Shown: positions 45,082-53,286 of the stretch, one piece after another | Position numbering within the stretch: position 1 is the first letter of the stretch | How the letters are laid out: each line of letters starts with the position of its first letter | Source: WLMZ01 sp043753895 | Lineage (GTDB): Bacteria; Actinomycetota; Acidimicrobiia; Acidimicrobiales; Ilumatobacteraceae | Reading direction: 5' to 3' | Assembly (NCBI GenBank): GCA_043753895.1 | Contig: JAYUWK010000027.1 | Span: forward strand, 62,001 to 126,000 | Length of the DNA: 64,000 nucleotides | Translations under genes and position numbers: made by a program | The notes under the pieces: model-generated | Database searches by the model: none | What the model saw: only the letters and a program-made list of their open reading frames with translations | Told to the model about the DNA's origin: nothing

Positions 45082-45114
45082 CAACAGGTGAACGAGAGGT
45101 GTACGACAGGTGAA
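45082..45114 (-). promoter_or_regulatory. Three contiguous 11-bp Pho-box-type direct repeats upstream of pstS
   Basis: Read on the minus strand: TTCACCTGTCG, TACACCTCTCG, TTCACCTGTTG, in register without gaps. This matches the PhoP-box format of Actinobacteria (GTTCACC plus 4 nt, period 11). The repeats lie 71-103 nt before the pstS start, so they could overlap the -35 region of a promoter with TACCAT at about 45055. Confidence 0.8.
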
Positions 45115-45245
45115 TTCGGCGTAGCCACCGCTGTAAATCGGCGCAAAGTAACGATTTCTGGGTCGAATGCGCACGTACGAGCCTGTGCCTCACGCCGCCC
45201 CGCCGAGAGCGAGAGCGGTTGCTTTGTTCATCTGTTGTTCGTGTA

Positions 45246-46226
45246 TCACATACCCGCGCCGACGAGGTCGCGGCGGTCAGCACTCGCCACATCCTGATCG
45301 AAGGGGCCATTGCCGGAACCATCAGCTTTGCCGTCAACGTCGTCCGCCGCCTCACGCGCCTTGCGGCGACGCACCATGCCGCGGATGATCAATAAGAAGA
45401 TGTCGGCGACGAGGAACATCGCGAGCACGATTAGCAGCAACGGCCGATAGTGCGTGGATTCGTTGGCGTTCACCGTGGGGCCCGCGCCCGATACGGCAAC
45501 GCGCCACCGCACCGTGCCGAACGAAGGTGCCGGCACGACCGCTGGCACGATCTCCTGCCAGGTCTGCCCTGGACCGATCAGTCCGGGGTCCGAGAGTTTG
45601 AGCATCGCAAGATTGTCAGTGGGGTTGCGGCCCGCCGACCCTGAAACTCGCACGCTGCTGAAGGGCACCATCGAGATGTTCTTCACCGTGACCGTCACGT
45701 CGTACGTGGCCGGGCCGCCGAGGCTCGGACGAACGAGTTCGAGCAAACCTCGTGACGAGGGTTCGGCGCTGATGGTCACCGCAAGCGGAGTGCCGAGCTT
45801 CGGCGGATCGACCACCGGACCTATCGGGTGACCAATGATCGTGATCGGAGTGACCGCGACTTCGTTGTTCGAACGATCGGAGACCCGAATGACACAGGGA
45901 CAATCAACCGGGGGCGCAGCAACGGGCATGTCTGCCGGCGTCGGAGTGCCATCAGGATTGAGCCGCTGACCTTCACTGGCCGCCATGTTGCAATCGCTCG
46001 AACCACGCCGGGCCTCGTTGCCACAGACCGAGATCGTCACCGACGACACGGTGAACCCGTCGATGGTGAGCCCGATCTGATCACCGGGATTCACCTCTGT
46101 GCTATCGAGTATGACCACGGGTCCGGTGGTGGTGCCGGTGGCGTAGGCGCTCGGCGCGCCAGCGAACGCCAGCGCCAGCAACACCACGAGTACGATCCGA
46201 CCGAGTGATCTCGCCAGCGTCGTCAT
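45246..46226 (-). CDS. Neocarzinostatin-like domain protein with C-terminal membrane anchor
   Basis: A 326-residue exported protein. A signal peptide ends near APSAYA. Residues about 35-115 resemble the neocarzinostatin fold: VVILDSTEVNPGDQIGLTID, SSVTISVCGNEARRGSSDCN and PPVDCPCVIRVSDRS. Two disulfide-like Cys pairs are present. An Ig-like strand-rich region follows (YDVTVTVKNISMVPFSSVRV), then one membrane helix (LLLIVLAMFLVADIFLLIIR) and a short charged cytosolic tail. In antibiotic producers the fold carries chromophores; here it is probably structural. It overlaps the DUF916-like gene by 4 nt. Confidence 0.65.
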   Translation of the reverse strand: MTTLARSLGRIVLVVLLALAFAGAPSAYATGTTTGPVVILDSTEVNPGDQIGLTIDGFTVSSVTISVCGNEARRGSSDCNMAASEGQRLNPDGTPTPADMPVAAPPVDCPCVIRVSDRSNNEVAVTPITIIGHPIGPVVDPPKLGTPLAVTISAEPSSRGLLELVRPSLGGPATYDVTVTVKNISMVPFSSVRVSGSAGRNPTDNLAMLKLSDPGLIGPGQTWQEIVPAVVPAPSFGTVRWRVAVSGAGPTVNANESTHYRPLLLIVLAMFLVADIFLLIIRGMVRRRKAREAADDVDGKADGSGNGPFDQDVASADRRDLVGAGM

Positions 46227-47338
46227 GACGGCTGGTGCTGTGGTTCGTGCTCGGGCTGATACCCGGCCTGCAGATCGGGTTGCTGGCCGGCGTCGGCGCC
46301 GGGCTGCCCCGATGCGTCATCCTGGTGCCTACGCAAAGCGCGCCATCCGAGCAGACCGAAGAGCAGCGCAAGGAGAGCGAGCAACAGCGCAAGCGGCGGA
46401 GCGAATGTGAGATCCTTGCCACTCGACGCCTTCGCTGTGCCGACATCGCCGCCAGACGTAGGTGTGACCGTGATCGTTGTAAATGCAACAAAGAGTGCGG
46501 GAACGTCTTTGACCTCGACAGTGACGGCGACCTTGCCGCCCGGGAGTAGTTCGGGAATATCGGGAAGCTTCACCGATCGCAACGCGAGGCCGAACAGGCC
46601 CGTGATCTTGCCTGCCGCCTTGCCGCTCATGCGCACGTTGCCACGGTTCTCGACCCGGTAGGTCACTGTGGCCGAACCGCTGAGCGGGTTGAGCGCTTGG
46701 TGGTAATCGGTCACGACATCGGCGACTGCAAGCTCGGGTGTTAGCGGCCCGTTGACGCGGATGTACATGCGGGTGCCGGTGCGTCGGTCGAGATTCACCA
46801 CGGGGCCGGACGAGTTGTTACTCGGACTTTGGTTTGACGCAACCACCGCGCCCGGGTGATCGCCGGAAGTCGTGCCAGCTGGGATCTTGATGGTGATGGG
46901 GATCGTGACCTGTTTACCGGGCGGAAGCACAACCTTTTCTTGGCTCACCGTGACCCACGACCCTGCGCCGGTCGGCACCTGGTCGCCCGGGAGGAGATCG
47001 AACTGACCGTCTTTGTTGTTGAACGCATCCGTTGCGTAGACCCGAAAGATCATCTGAACGTTGCCATAGTTGTACAACGTGACCGCATCCTGGATCACGG
47101 CACCGGGCTCGGTGACATATGCGAGTTCTGGGCGGTTGCCGGCTTGCGCGGGATCCAGCGAGCCGGCGGGCGACAGAGCCCAACTCTCGACGATTTCCTG
47201 TTGCGCTGGGTCACTGGTAACCGGCGCGGGCGTTGGAGGCGGCACGGTAGCAGCGGCGCCGGGTGCGTGAATGGCGAACGCGACAGAGGCCACCAGCATT
47301 GTGGTGGCCCACTGAGCGAAACGTCGCTGGGTGTTCAT
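46223..47338 (-). CDS. DUF916-like (WxL-associated) surface protein with membrane anchor
   Basis: A 371-residue exported protein starting MNTQRRFAQW. After the signal peptide a domain typical of the WxL/DUF916 peptidoglycan-associated family is visible: VIQDAVTLYNYGNVQMIFRV, VVLPPGKQVTIPITIKIPAG and DLRRRTGTRMYIRV-like strands, followed by SGSATVTYRVENRGNVRMSG. One membrane helix (APPLALLLALLALLFGLLGW) ends the exposed part. The cytosolic tail is Gln/Pro/Asp-rich. In Firmicutes, DUF916 proteins bind WxL proteins at the cell wall. The stop/start overlap with the neocarzinostatin-like gene shows they are made together. Confidence 0.65.
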   Translation of the reverse strand: MNTQRRFAQWATTMLVASVAFAIHAPGAAATVPPPTPAPVTSDPAQQEIVESWALSPAGSLDPAQAGNRPELAYVTEPGAVIQDAVTLYNYGNVQMIFRVYATDAFNNKDGQFDLLPGDQVPTGAGSWVTVSQEKVVLPPGKQVTIPITIKIPAGTTSGDHPGAVVASNQSPSNNSSGPVVNLDRRTGTRMYIRVNGPLTPELAVADVVTDYHQALNPLSGSATVTYRVENRGNVRMSGKAAGKITGLFGLALRSVKLPDIPELLPGGKVAVTVEVKDVPALFVAFTTITVTPTSGGDVGTAKASSGKDLTFAPPLALLLALLALLFGLLGWRALRRHQDDASGQPGADAGQQPDLQAGYQPEHEPQHQPS

Positions 47339-47445
47339 AGGAAAAATCGTAGCTTTCGGATCAGGAACGCCGCTGGCGGTATGAGACAGCCGAGGCCATC
47401 CCATAACGCCAATCACGGTGTTCGTTGTTGTGTACTACTACCGAA

Positions 47446-49272
47446 TCAGACAGCGCTGAACGTCAGCGTTGCGCTGTAGAGACCGTTCACCGCAGTGATC
47501 GGGATCAACAGTCGAAGGCGGGCATCGAGCGTAGCGATACCAAGACCCTTGGTCGACGCGGCCGAAGCCATCGCCGTGGTCGTCTTGAGCCCGGTTGCAT
47601 TGTTCGGCGGCACCATGCCCGTCACCGTGACGGTCTGGTTGTAGAGGCCGCCGATCGAGGCACCCGATTTGCCGGTCAGGACAGGGGTCCAGCCGAGGAA
47701 GTTGCCGCTGAACGATGCGCCACCGCTCTTGGCGAAATCGCTGACGATGCCGCTGACCGCCCAACCTGGATCGGTGTCACGGGTGTCCACGACAGTCACC
47801 TGATTGATGAAGCCGGTTGCGGCAAAGTAATCACCGGCATAGGTGCCCGTGGTGACAAGTTTGCCGATGCCAAGGTTGATACCGCAACGGGTCGGGTAGT
47901 TGGCATTCGACAAACCGTTACTATCCACCGGGTACGGGTACTGCCCGAATAGGCTGTCCCCTACGCTTCCAATGTTCGGGAACGTGGGAGCAGTACCGAC
48001 CTGGTTCGCCGAAGCGGGCAGAATGGGTAGCACACCGAACGCACCGAAGGTGTCGGGCTCGAAAGGCAACGCACCGTTGACGCCGCAGCGCTGCGTGATC
48101 ACGAGTTGACCGGCGGGGCGGGTCACGGTGATGTCCTGGTACAGCAGGGTTGGCGGGTTGGCCGTGCCACTGGTTGACACTGTCACCGCCGAGTACGGCA
48201 CGGTGTAACGAGGGGTCACAGCGAAGCTATAGCTCACACCAGCGGTGGGGATGACTACGTCATAACCCGTGAGGCTGTAGTTGCCGTTCGGGGCATTGAA
48301 CGGGCCCACAGCGGGGCTACCGGTGACGACGATGTCGTAGCCAGCAGGCGCATGGGCACCAATGTCCGTGGGGTTCGTCCACTTCAACGTGACGAGGTTG
48401 ACGCCGGCAACTGCCGACAGGCCCGTGACGCCGAGATAGGGAACCGGCGTCGGCGTACCGTTCACCGTGTTCGAGAACGGACTGGTGCCGACGGTGTTGG
48501 TCGCAGTGAGCTTCACTGCGTACTGAATACCGTTTGCGAGACCCGTCAGGCGGAACGTGGTTGCACCGGCCGGCCGGCTGAGCGTCACGACGGGGTGCAT
48601 CGGGAAGTCAGCAGGCGTGGCGGTGACATCGAAACCGGAGACTGCGGGTGCAGCGGTGGCAGCCGTGAAGGTTCCGTCCAGAGTGCCGTCGTCAGCCGCG
48701 AGGCTGGCGCCGAGAACTGGTGCATCAGGTGCCCAACCGTAGGTCCACGCCGAGGTAGCGAGGTTGGTGATCGTGATCGGCGTCTCCCAATACTTGCCGG
48801 CATCGAGCGCACCGGCTTGGGTGCATGCGAAACCGATCTTGTATTGACCCACGGGGATCGTTCCGGCCAAAGCATGGAACGACATCGTCGGGATGCCCGA
48901 GATCAAGCCGAGAGGGCTTGCCGACGGGCTCTTGTTGATGACGGGGTTGTCAATACTGCTAAAGAGCGGGCTAACGAACGCTGCGCCCTGAGGATTCGGA
49001 CCGCTTGCGTAGGTGAGTGTCGACGCATCGACGGCCCGATCCACGAAGAAGGTTTGCCAGAGATAGACGGGTACACCGCTGCCGCTGCCGGTGCAGGACC
49101 CACCGCTCGGAGGCAGGATCGTGAAGTTGGTGCTCGACGTACCCGATGATGGCACGGGCAACTGGTTGGCGGCCAGTGGTGGTCCCGCAAAGGCACTGGT
49201 CGAGGTCAGGCCAACTGCGGCAACGGCGAAGGCCGTAGCGACAGCTGCAAACCTGCTGAGTTTGGTATGCAT
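47446..49272 (-). CDS. Secreted protein with the Cys-paired surface domain and a fibronectin-III-like domain
   Basis: A 608-residue exported protein starting MHTKLSRFAAVATAF. The first domain (about residues 35-165) has the motifs shared with the proteins encoded at 53.3, 54.2 and 35.2 kb: ILPPSGGSC, VYLWQTFFVDRAVD, NKSPSASPLGLISGIPTMSF and VGQYKIGFACTQAG. One fibronectin-III-like domain follows (SAVAGVNLVTLKWTNPTDIG). The remainder is rich in Gly, Thr and Asn with a closing strand region GLYNQTVTVTGMVPP. There is no membrane anchor or sorting signal, so it is likely released or held by partners. The family is not recognised. Confidence 0.7.
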   Translation of the reverse strand: MHTKLSRFAAVATAFAVAAVGLTSTSAFAGPPLAANQLPVPSSGTSSTNFTILPPSGGSCTGSGSGVPVYLWQTFFVDRAVDASTLTYASGPNPQGAAFVSPLFSSIDNPVINKSPSASPLGLISGIPTMSFHALAGTIPVGQYKIGFACTQAGALDAGKYWETPITITNLATSAWTYGWAPDAPVLGASLAADDGTLDGTFTAATAAPAVSGFDVTATPADFPMHPVVTLSRPAGATTFRLTGLANGIQYAVKLTATNTVGTSPFSNTVNGTPTPVPYLGVTGLSAVAGVNLVTLKWTNPTDIGAHAPAGYDIVVTGSPAVGPFNAPNGNYSLTGYDVVIPTAGVSYSFAVTPRYTVPYSAVTVSTSGTANPPTLLYQDITVTRPAGQLVITQRCGVNGALPFEPDTFGAFGVLPILPASANQVGTAPTFPNIGSVGDSLFGQYPYPVDSNGLSNANYPTRCGINLGIGKLVTTGTYAGDYFAATGFINQVTVVDTRDTDPGWAVSGIVSDFAKSGGASFSGNFLGWTPVLTGKSGASIGGLYNQTVTVTGMVPPNNATGLKTTTAMASAASTKGLGIATLDARLRLLIPITAVNGLYSATLTFSAV

Positions 49273-49337
49273 TGTGTAATGGTTCCTTTCAGGAGCTGAA
49301 TGACGGGTTGACTGGTGAATGAAGTTGCGACTCGGGA

Positions 49338-50579
49338 TCACCCGGTTGCGCCAGTGGTCCATGCGCCCTTGAGCGCCGTCGAGCCGCACGAGGCGACCGG
49401 CAGGAAGCCGAAGGCCTGGATGGTGCCGGTCTCGAGGCAGATCTTGGCGTCATTGGCAGTGTTGGTGGTGCTGACGAACAGGCTCTTGATCTGCGCGTTC
49501 CCCGCGCCGGTTGCGACGGTGTTGGGGATCACGACGTACACGTTGCGACCGAAGATGCTCGATGCGTAGAACGTGCTCGAGGGAACCAGGGTCGGCGCGG
49601 TGCCAGACACGGGCGAACCGAGGGGCACGCCGCTGCCGTTGTCGCTGATGGTGCCGATGCCGACGCCGGATGGCGGAGGATTGGCGGCCTTGCCGTTGGA
49701 GCGAGCAACGAACGACGCAGCGGAGAAGCCGATGACGACCTGATCGTTTGACTTGCCGACGACCGCAGCGAGCGCATCGCCGCGGGCCTTGAGGGCGGTG
49801 CCGTCATTCTCTTCCGAGCGACCGAGCAGTGCGTTGCATTCAGCGGTGGCGGCGGTTTCAATGGCCGACGACGTGCCGCTGCCGACGAAGTCGCCGATAC
49901 CCATTGCGGTCTTCACCCAGAATGAGTGAGTACCCGATGACTCCTGCATGCCACAGGGAACGATGCGCACGCCGAGGATGGTCTGCGGGCCGCTGTTGAA
50001 CAACTGCTGCAGCTGCTGTCGGGTCAGGCTGGTGACGGGGCTGCCGGCGGCACGGTAGTAGGCAAAGCTCACGGCGTCGCGACCGAACGGGATGTAGGTC
50101 TGGTTGGTTGAGGTGTCACCCGACGACGGACCGCTCGATGAGCGGGCGAAGTCAAGCTGGCCGGAGATGTCTACGGCCGAGGCACAGATGCCGTTGGTGC
50201 CGCCAGTCCAGCCGGCGGTGGACAAACCACTCGCGGCGTAGAGGGCCTTACGACCGGCACCCGAACCAACGGGCCGGGTGAAGGTTGGGCCGTTGAGCTT
50301 GGCGGTGATGCAGTTGTCGGCAACGCCAGCGGGAATCGTGGCGTCGAACGAGATGATCTGCTGACCGGAGGTGCTCTTGATCGGGGTGTACGCGGTGGCG
50401 AATGAAGAACCGGACAAAGCGTTCATCACGTCCTGCACGGTGTCGGAGCCCACGCCGACGAACGCGTTGTACTGCGCAGGGTCGGCCTTGGCATTCCCAC
50501 CGGGGAGGGTGGCTGCGCCCAAGGTGGCGGTGAGTGCGACGGCGAGTGCCATTCGCTTCTTCGTGGTTGCTGTCAACAT
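49338..50579 (-). CDS. PstS-like substrate-binding protein, third copy in the window
   Basis: A 413-residue exported protein with a signal peptide (ALAVALTATLGAATLPGG). The opening NAFVGVGSDTVQDVMNALSG and the later LDFARSSSGPSSGDTS, ILGVRIVPCGMQESSGTHSF and VIGFSAASFVARSNGK are those of PstS-type binding folds found in actinobacterial gene clusters. The typical ADGSGT phosphate loop of PstS1 is not conserved, so the ligand may differ. No lipobox or anchor is visible. It is preceded by an 11-bp-period repeat and a hairpin in the 224-nt gap after the pstB-like gene. Confidence 0.75.
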   Translation of the reverse strand: MLTATTKKRMALAVALTATLGAATLPGGNAKADPAQYNAFVGVGSDTVQDVMNALSGSSFATAYTPIKSTSGQQIISFDATIPAGVADNCITAKLNGPTFTRPVGSGAGRKALYAASGLSTAGWTGGTNGICASAVDISGQLDFARSSSGPSSGDTSTNQTYIPFGRDAVSFAYYRAAGSPVTSLTRQQLQQLFNSGPQTILGVRIVPCGMQESSGTHSFWVKTAMGIGDFVGSGTSSAIETAATAECNALLGRSEENDGTALKARGDALAAVVGKSNDQVVIGFSAASFVARSNGKAANPPPSGVGIGTISDNGSGVPLGSPVSGTAPTLVPSSTFYASSIFGRNVYVVIPNTVATGAGNAQIKSLFVSTTNTANDAKICLETGTIQAFGFLPVASCGSTALKGAWTTGATG

Positions 50580-50611
50580 GGTGATGTTGCGGTCCCTTCG
50601 GGTGATGGAGC

Positions 50612-50629
50612 GCCCGGAGTTCTCCGGGC
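50612..50629. terminator. 8-bp inverted repeat in the gap before the PstS-like gene
   Basis: GCCCGGAG-TT-CTCCGGGC, perfect 8-bp stem, 33 nt before the start of the downstream gene. It may terminate or pause transcription from the pstB-like gene upstream, or form a 5' leader structure; there is no T tract. Confidence 0.45.
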
Positions 50630-50713
50630 ACAGGAATCATGACGGGTCAACATGGCGTCGGATTGGCCCTCAGATGAACGGTGGGTGTTTCAATCAAGGG
50701 TTCATCAAGCAGA

Positions 50714-50746
50714 CACCTTGAGGCCACCTTGCGGCCACCCTGTAGG
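50714..50746 (+). promoter_or_regulatory. Three 11-bp-period CACC repeats, weak Pho-box resemblance
   Basis: CACCTTGAGGC, CACCTTGCGGC and CACCCTGTAGG follow each other at an exact 11-nt period (CACC at 50714, 50725, 50736). The period matches the Pho boxes upstream of pstS, but the GTT of the consensus is GAC or GGC and the direction is opposite to the genes. It lies upstream of the third PstS-like gene, so co-regulation is possible. Confidence 0.35.
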
Positions 50747-50803
50747 GAACAAAGTGGTGCGACTTCTCACGCCCGAAACAATGACCGCAAGCAGGTCGAA
50801 GGC

Positions 50804-52294
50804 TCAGCCGAAACGGCCGGTGACGTAGTCGTTCGTGCGCGAATCCTGCGGCGAACCGAACATCGCGTCGGTGGGTCCGTGCTCGACGATCACACCGGGA
50901 GTTCCCTGCTCAGCAAGGAAAAATGCGCAACGATTCGAGACACGCGCGGCCTGCTGCATGTTGTGGGTCACGATCACAATCGTCACCTCCGACACGAGCT
51001 CCATCACGGTCTCTTCGATGCGTCGCGTCGAGGTGGGATCGAGTGCCGAACATGGCTCGTCCATCAGCAGCACGCGCGGACGAATCGCAAGCGCGCGGGC
51101 AATGCACAACCGCTGTTGCTGGCCGCCGGACAGGCCGCCACCGGGCTCGCGTAAACGATCGCGCACCTCGAGCCACAGGCCTGCCTTGGTAAGGCACGAC
51201 TCGACGGTTTCGTCCTTCATTTGATCGCTGGCCTTGAGGCCGGTGAGGCGAAAACTGGCCAACACGTTGTCGTAGATCGACATCGCCGGAAATGGGTTCG
51301 GCTTCTGGAACACCATGCCGATTTCGCGACGTGCGTCGGTGAGTTTGCGGTTCGGGTCGTAAATGTCGTGACCATCGAGCAACACCTCGCCGGCCAGCGA
51401 TGCCGACGGGATCATCTCGTGCATGCGGTTGAGGATGCGTAGGAAGGTCGACTTGCCGCAGCCTGATGGGCCAATGAGTGCGGTGACCTCGCCGGCAGCC
51501 ATGTCGAGCGACACCCGGTCGAGCACCTGGTGCGTGCCGAACCATGCCGAGATGTCGCGAGCATCGATACCGGTCAGGGTGGGGGGCGGCGAGAGCGGCG
51601 TTGTATCCGACGAAGCCTGACTCCGTTCGCGCATGCGGAAACGGTGCCTGGCGGTCACTCCACCGGCGACAACCGTCGCGGCACCAACCTCGGTGATGAC
51701 GTCGGGCTCGGCGTCACCGGCAAATGGAGCCTCGAGCAAATCGGTCGACTCGAGCGTTGCCGGCTGCGGTGCGGGCACGATCATCGGCACCAGCGCGGCT
51801 GGGGCACCTGCAGTGACCGTCGCGGGCAGCACCGGAACCACAGGGACCACGGTGGAGACAGGCCCGGGCGTGCTCGGTTCCACACCTTGTTGATGACGAA
51901 CGGCAACGCCGGGCAACGTAGCCAAGGTCCATCGAAATTGTTCGACATTTGCGGCCGGGATCATCACACCGAAGTCGGAGATACCGGGCACGACGAAGAT
52001 CGTCCACGGTTCGTCGGCCCCATGAATCACCGCTTCGAGATCGGCAACGAGCCACTCCCACGCGAAGTCGCCGTCGGCGGCGACGATGCGCGCATCGGTG
52101 ACCGTGACGGTGGCAGCGTGCAGTTCCATCACCATCGTGTCGGCACCGAGTGCGTCACCGCGCACGAGCTGCACCACAGATGCCCCGGGTACAGCGATGA
52201 GTTCCTTAATCGGGGTCGAACCGCTCGCGCGCGGGGCGCTCCATGACGGTTCCATCGATTCGAATGTCACAGCGGTTGGCTCCTCGTCGTTCAC
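50804..52294 (-). CDS. PstB-like ATPase with a 230-residue N-terminal extension
   Basis: A 496-residue protein. Residues about 240-496 are a full PstB-type ATPase: ALIGPSGCGKSTFLRILNRM (Walker A), IGMVFQKPNPFPAMSIYDNV (Q-loop), GGGLSGGQQQRLCIARALAI (signature), RVLLMDEPCSALDPTSTRR (Walker B) and NDYVTGRFG at the end. The N-terminal 125 residues are a strand-rich domain (MELHAATVTVTDARIVAADG, FAWEWLVADLEAVIHGADEP, WTIFVVPGISDFGVMIPAAN) that looks like a bacterial PH/GRAM fold. A Pro/Ala/Val-rich linker joins the two. The extension is absent from PstB1. It is the only ATPase in this second cluster, so it should power PstC2/PstA2. Confidence 0.85.
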   Translation of the reverse strand: MNDEEPTAVTFESMEPSWSAPRASGSTPIKELIAVPGASVVQLVRGDALGADTMVMELHAATVTVTDARIVAADGDFAWEWLVADLEAVIHGADEPWTIFVVPGISDFGVMIPAANVEQFRWTLATLPGVAVRHQQGVEPSTPGPVSTVVPVVPVLPATVTAGAPAALVPMIVPAPQPATLESTDLLEAPFAGDAEPDVITEVGAATVVAGGVTARHRFRMRERSQASSDTTPLSPPPTLTGIDARDISAWFGTHQVLDRVSLDMAAGEVTALIGPSGCGKSTFLRILNRMHEMIPSASLAGEVLLDGHDIYDPNRKLTDARREIGMVFQKPNPFPAMSIYDNVLASFRLTGLKASDQMKDETVESCLTKAGLWLEVRDRLREPGGGLSGGQQQRLCIARALAIRPRVLLMDEPCSALDPTSTRRIEETVMELVSEVTIVIVTHNMQQAARVSNRCAFFLAEQGTPGVIVEHGPTDAMFGSPQDSRTNDYVTGRFG

Positions 52295-52318
52295 TTCAAC
52301 ACCTTCATGTCAACGCCT

Positions 52319-53278
52319 TCACAACAGATTCGGTAGCAGGCGGGCGAGCTCGCCCGAGGCCGACAGACCAATGAGCATCAGCGGCGGCAGGAACACGACC
52401 CACGCCTGCGCGCGACCCCAACGGTGCCAAGCCCACACCACGCCGATCGACAAACCGATCATTGCCTGCAACCAGAGCGCAAGCGCCCACAACGTGCTCG
52501 AGTCGCCTGCCATGACCCGTTCGTTCGCTGGTAGTCCGGCTGCACTGATTGCCCGGGCTGGTCCCACGGCAGCGGTGTCGTTGAGTTCCGCATCGACGCG
52601 GACCACACCATCGGGAAGAAACGCCGTGCCGGCCGCAGTGACCAGATTCAGCCGTCCCTTGCCCGCGCCAAGCGGCGCGGGTGCGGGCTGGCCTTCGTAG
52701 CGCACCCCGATAACGGTGAACGAGAACTTGCCCTGACCGGTCGTCACAGTGATAGCAGCACCCTTGGCCAACTCGGAGATTTGCGAGAACGGGCCACCGA
52801 ATGCAGCACGACGACCGAACACCACGCTGGTTCCGATCTGGCCGGGCAGCGGCGTGTCACGGCGATGTCCGGGTCCGTCGAACAACACGCTCGACGTGGT
52901 GCCTTCACCGACCACCTGTTTGACACCGATCGACGGAATCTCCAAGTACGCCACCGGCGTGCCGAGGCTCAGCGCGCGTCCGTTCTGGTCGGCGGGACCA
53001 ATCGGCGCGGTGCCGTTGGCAAGCTTGGCCCGAAAGGCGTCGAATGCTCGACCCTGCGAGGCGGAATGCTGTAACGCGCTGACGACCACAAGTTGCGCGA
53101 ACAAGGTGAACGTCAACACGAAGACCAACACCAATGCGGCACGCACCAGTTGCATTCGCGGGCTCAACGGAGGTAAGTCACCCTTCGCCACCACCGGCTT
53201 GTCGACGCGCGACCTCCCGAACCGACGCCGAGTGGGCGCCGATTCAGACGATCGCAGAGTCAGAGTGGTGGAGGCCAT
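52319..53278 (-). CDS. Sortase-fold protein lacking all catalytic residues, with two C-terminal helices
   Basis: A 319-residue membrane protein. After an N-terminal helix (VRAALVLVFVLTFTLFAQLV) the sortase core of class E type is clear: VAYLEIPSIGVKQVVGEGTT, LFDGPGHRRDTPLPGQIGTS and AFGGPFSQISELAKG. The catalytic His of GHR is Arg (FGRRAAFGG, R156). The TLTTC active-site block reads LNLVTAAG, with Cys replaced by Ala215. The conserved Arg of the QRL strand is Val225. Two extra helices (ALALWLQAMIGLSIGVVWAW and AWVVFLPPLMLIGLSASG) follow. The fold is kept while every catalytic residue is lost. ATG 53278 lies 9 nt after the LPGTG gene's stop. Confidence 0.85.
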   Translation of the reverse strand: MASTTLTLRSSESAPTRRRFGRSRVDKPVVAKGDLPPLSPRMQLVRAALVLVFVLTFTLFAQLVVVSALQHSASQGRAFDAFRAKLANGTAPIGPADQNGRALSLGTPVAYLEIPSIGVKQVVGEGTTSSVLFDGPGHRRDTPLPGQIGTSVVFGRRAAFGGPFSQISELAKGAAITVTTGQGKFSFTVIGVRYEGQPAPAPLGAGKGRLNLVTAAGTAFLPDGVVRVDAELNDTAAVGPARAISAAGLPANERVMAGDSSTLWALALWLQAMIGLSIGVVWAWHRWGRAQAWVVFLPPLMLIGLSASGELARLLPNLL

Positions 53279-53286
53279 CGGCTGAG

